From Eucalyptus grandis (taxonomy: Eukaryota; Streptophyta; Magnoliopsida; Myrtales; Myrtaceae), in assembly GCF_016545825.1 (NCBI RefSeq), contig NC_052614.1, positions 11,488,559 to 11,552,558 of the forward strand: a DNA stretch of 64,000 nucleotides, given 5' to 3'. A model generated the notes under the pieces. It was given only the letters and a program-made list of their open reading frames with translations, was not told the DNA's origin and did not search any database. Positions 62,285-64,000 of this stretch are shown here, in pieces; within the stretch, counting starts at the first letter, position 1; each line of letters starts with the position of its first letter. The position numbers were made by a program, and so were the translations under genes.

Positions 62285-62562
62285 TAGCCCAAGTGAGCCC
62301 AATAAATTACCGTCCACAGCCCATCTTGAGCCCAGCTTTGCTCGTGGGTTTCAAGATCTTTCAGCCCAGCCCAGTGAGTTCATCTCCAACATCGCCCTGC
62401 TGCTTCACCCTTCAACCCATCTCAGCCCAATAAATAAGACCATCAGCCCACCTACTTATTTGTTCAGCCCAAGTGCAGCAACCCAGCAGCTCAGCCCAAA
62501 TTGGTTCAGTTCAATTCAGCCCATAGTCCAATGAAGTCCAGCAAGTTCTTTTGAAGCCCAAG
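62285..62562. promoter_or_regulatory. Cluster of twelve AGCCCA words
   Basis: Twelve AGCCCA (TGGGCT on the other strand) in about 280 bp. TGGGCY is the 'site II' motif bound by TCP factors in plant promoters. Whether it acts here or is just a repeat remnant is unknown. Confidence 0.5.
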
Positions 62563-62948
62563 CCCGCAAGGCAAGATCTTTGGGCCTAGCCCGAGTGTCC
62601 GCCGACGCCGCTGAAAGTTTGGATTTCGGTCGCCGTCGCATCGCCATCGCGGTGTTCCAGTCTTCGCTTTGCCAAGTGAGTTTTGCTCACTAATGCCTTT
62701 TTAGTTTGCTAATTATACTTAAAGGTTGATTAATGTTAGTTAAGTGTAATTAGGTGGTTAGATTAGAACGGATTAGCGATTATTAGTTTATTGCATTGCA
62801 TATTAGTTAGGTGGTTAGTGTACTTAGATAGAGAATTGCCTATAGTATTTATTGGATGCTTCTTGGGATTTTTCCCGACCCTTATCGGGTGTTAATTAGG
62901 CAATTCGGGCATAAATGGAATTTTTAGGAATTAAACATTAATTTTCAA

Positions 62949-63240
62949 AATTAATTATTTAATTATTTATTTTCCGAAAATTCGATTTGGGATGGCCAAA
63001 GTGACCGGGATTTTATACTAATAATCATGGTGCAATCCGTTTATTTAATTAAGCTTTATATTGTGCTAAATTGAATTTATTGTATTTATTTATTTAATCT
63101 TCGAAATTAATTATTTAATTATTTATTTTCCAGAAATTAAACTGGGATGGCCAGTGACAGAATTTGGTGCTGATTGTCGTGGCGTGGTCCGTTTATTTAA
63201 TTGAGCTTTATTTTGTGCTGAATTGAATTATTTGTGAAAT
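62949..63240. repeat. Tandem duplication, period 156 bp, in copy C
   Basis: AATTAATTATTTAATTATTT starts at 62949 and 63105; both are followed by TTTTCC(G/A)(A)GAAA, TGGGATGGCCA, GTCCGTTTATTTAATT and AGCTTTAT(A/T)TTGTGCT. Confidence 0.85.
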
Positions 63241-63597
63241 TGGGAATTATTCTTTAACTGAATAATCTTTGGTTATTAATTGAAAAATAACCGGGCATCG
63301 GTTGATAATGCCAAAAAATATTTGAATGGACTACAGAAAAGGTGGGAGTTATGGAAAGGAAAACATTATGTTTTGGCGAAGGCCAACCGTGTGCCCACGC
63401 ACGAGATTTATCGGGTATTTTTAATACGAATAAATTGGGCCAAGACATTACTTGAATTGAGGAATTTAAATGTGAGGCATAATGTCATTGGGCAATGAGG
63501 AATTAATCGTGTGTTGGTTTGTAGTTTAAGCAAGATGATTATTGGAAGTGATGTGATGTATGTTGTGTTAAGGGAAGCCAATGGATCATGAGCAGGT

Positions 63598-63960
63598 AAA
63601 GGACTAAGTACTACATGATAGCGAGATTTTGTGTGGGTTACATCTAGCGCCTTATACCATTGCTTATTGTAGTCAAGGGCTAAGTGTTATATGGCGACTG
63701 GAGTTGCATGGGAATTACCTTTAGGGCCTTATAGTATTGCCATGCATAGTGAAGGGCTAAGTGCTACGTCTCAGGTGAGTTACCTCTAGCGCCTTATACT
63801 ATTGCTTTTGTAGTGAAGGACTAAGTACTACACGATAGCAAGACTTCGTGTGAGTTACCTCTAACGCCTTATTTTATTGTTATTTGTGGTCAAGGACTAA
63901 GTACCGCACGATGACGAGACTTTGTGATGGGGTCACCTCTAGCACCTTGAGCCTATATTT
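63598..63960. repeat. Minisatellite, period 66-77 bp, in copy C
   Basis: AAGG(A/G)CTAAGT starts near 63600, 63675, 63753, 63819 and 63893. Each unit also has GTTACCTCTAGCGCCTTAT-type sequence. Five units, degenerate. Confidence 0.88.
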
Positions 63961-64000
63961 GAGTGGGAATGTTGAATTGGAACGTTGAGATTGATTATCG

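Larger units (their letters stand above)
60826..64000 (+). mobile_element. LTR-like dispersed element, copy C (continues beyond the window)
   Basis: 60826-61320 is the conserved block shared with copies A and B. It is followed by a GC-richer leader-like part (61640-62650) with (CT)n and AGCCCA clusters, a GTGAGT donor-like site near 62668, an AT-rich part with a 156-bp tandem duplication, and a minisatellite at the right edge. The open frames at 61661-61940 and 62280-62534 lack recognisable domains. Same layout as copy B but in the opposite orientation. Confidence 0.5.

Overview
This is a eukaryotic nuclear window from a flowering plant, most likely a eudicot. The evidence is plant-type LRR receptor kinase remnants, layered Ty1/copia and Ty3/gypsy debris, Mutator-type transposons, an endogenous plant pararetrovirus (Caulimoviridae), and AT-rich intergenic DNA. 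The species cannot be fixed from sequence reading alone. There is one assembly gap of exactly 100 N (22245-22344). I see no tRNA, rRNA or CRISPR array and no clearly functional full-length host gene.

Layout. 1-8213: degenerate endogenous caulimovirid. The minus-strand part (1 to about 5400) runs polymerase, then intergenic promoter, then a tRNA-Met primer site, then movement/coat region. It meets a plus-strand part (about 5430-8213) head to head, so the protease/RT/RNase H segment forms a long inverted repeat. 8214-15074: gene-poor, with two doubtful orphan exons near 12.2-13.1 kb. 15075-18222 (-): dead LRR-XII (At3g47570/EFR/Xa21-like) receptor kinase whose upstream DNA is a 254-bp tandem duplication. 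18733-22244: intergenic, ending in an LTR-like repeat at the gap.

22345-38612: the outstanding feature, a head-to-tail array of six complete and one partial 2.55-2.57 kb units. Each unit has a solo copia-LTR-like promoter, a (CT)n tract, a TGGGCY cluster and four degenerate subrepeats spaced about 181 bp. Sequence variants step across the array from left to right.

38613-42464: gypsy protease and copia RT/RNase H debris abutting a 530-aa LRR-XI receptor (At5g25930-like, minus strand) that keeps its ectodomain and membrane segment but has lost its kinase. 42977-48345: three inverted-repeat (MITE-like) elements and microsatellites. 49954-55452 (-): 5' part of an Ogre/Tat-like gypsy element (3.1-kb LTR, primer site, gag start) with a 914-bp non-autonomous Mutator element inserted in its leader and flanked by a perfect 10-bp target duplication. 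55829-56054: dense cluster of hairpins. 56246-64000: two inverted copies of one LTR-like family (B minus, C plus) separated by the 3' end of a SIRE/Maximus-like copia element; copy B carries a small unrecognised open frame.

The genes do not form a pathway. The window records repeated retroelement and pararetrovirus insertion, local tandem amplification, and erosion of two immune-type receptor genes.
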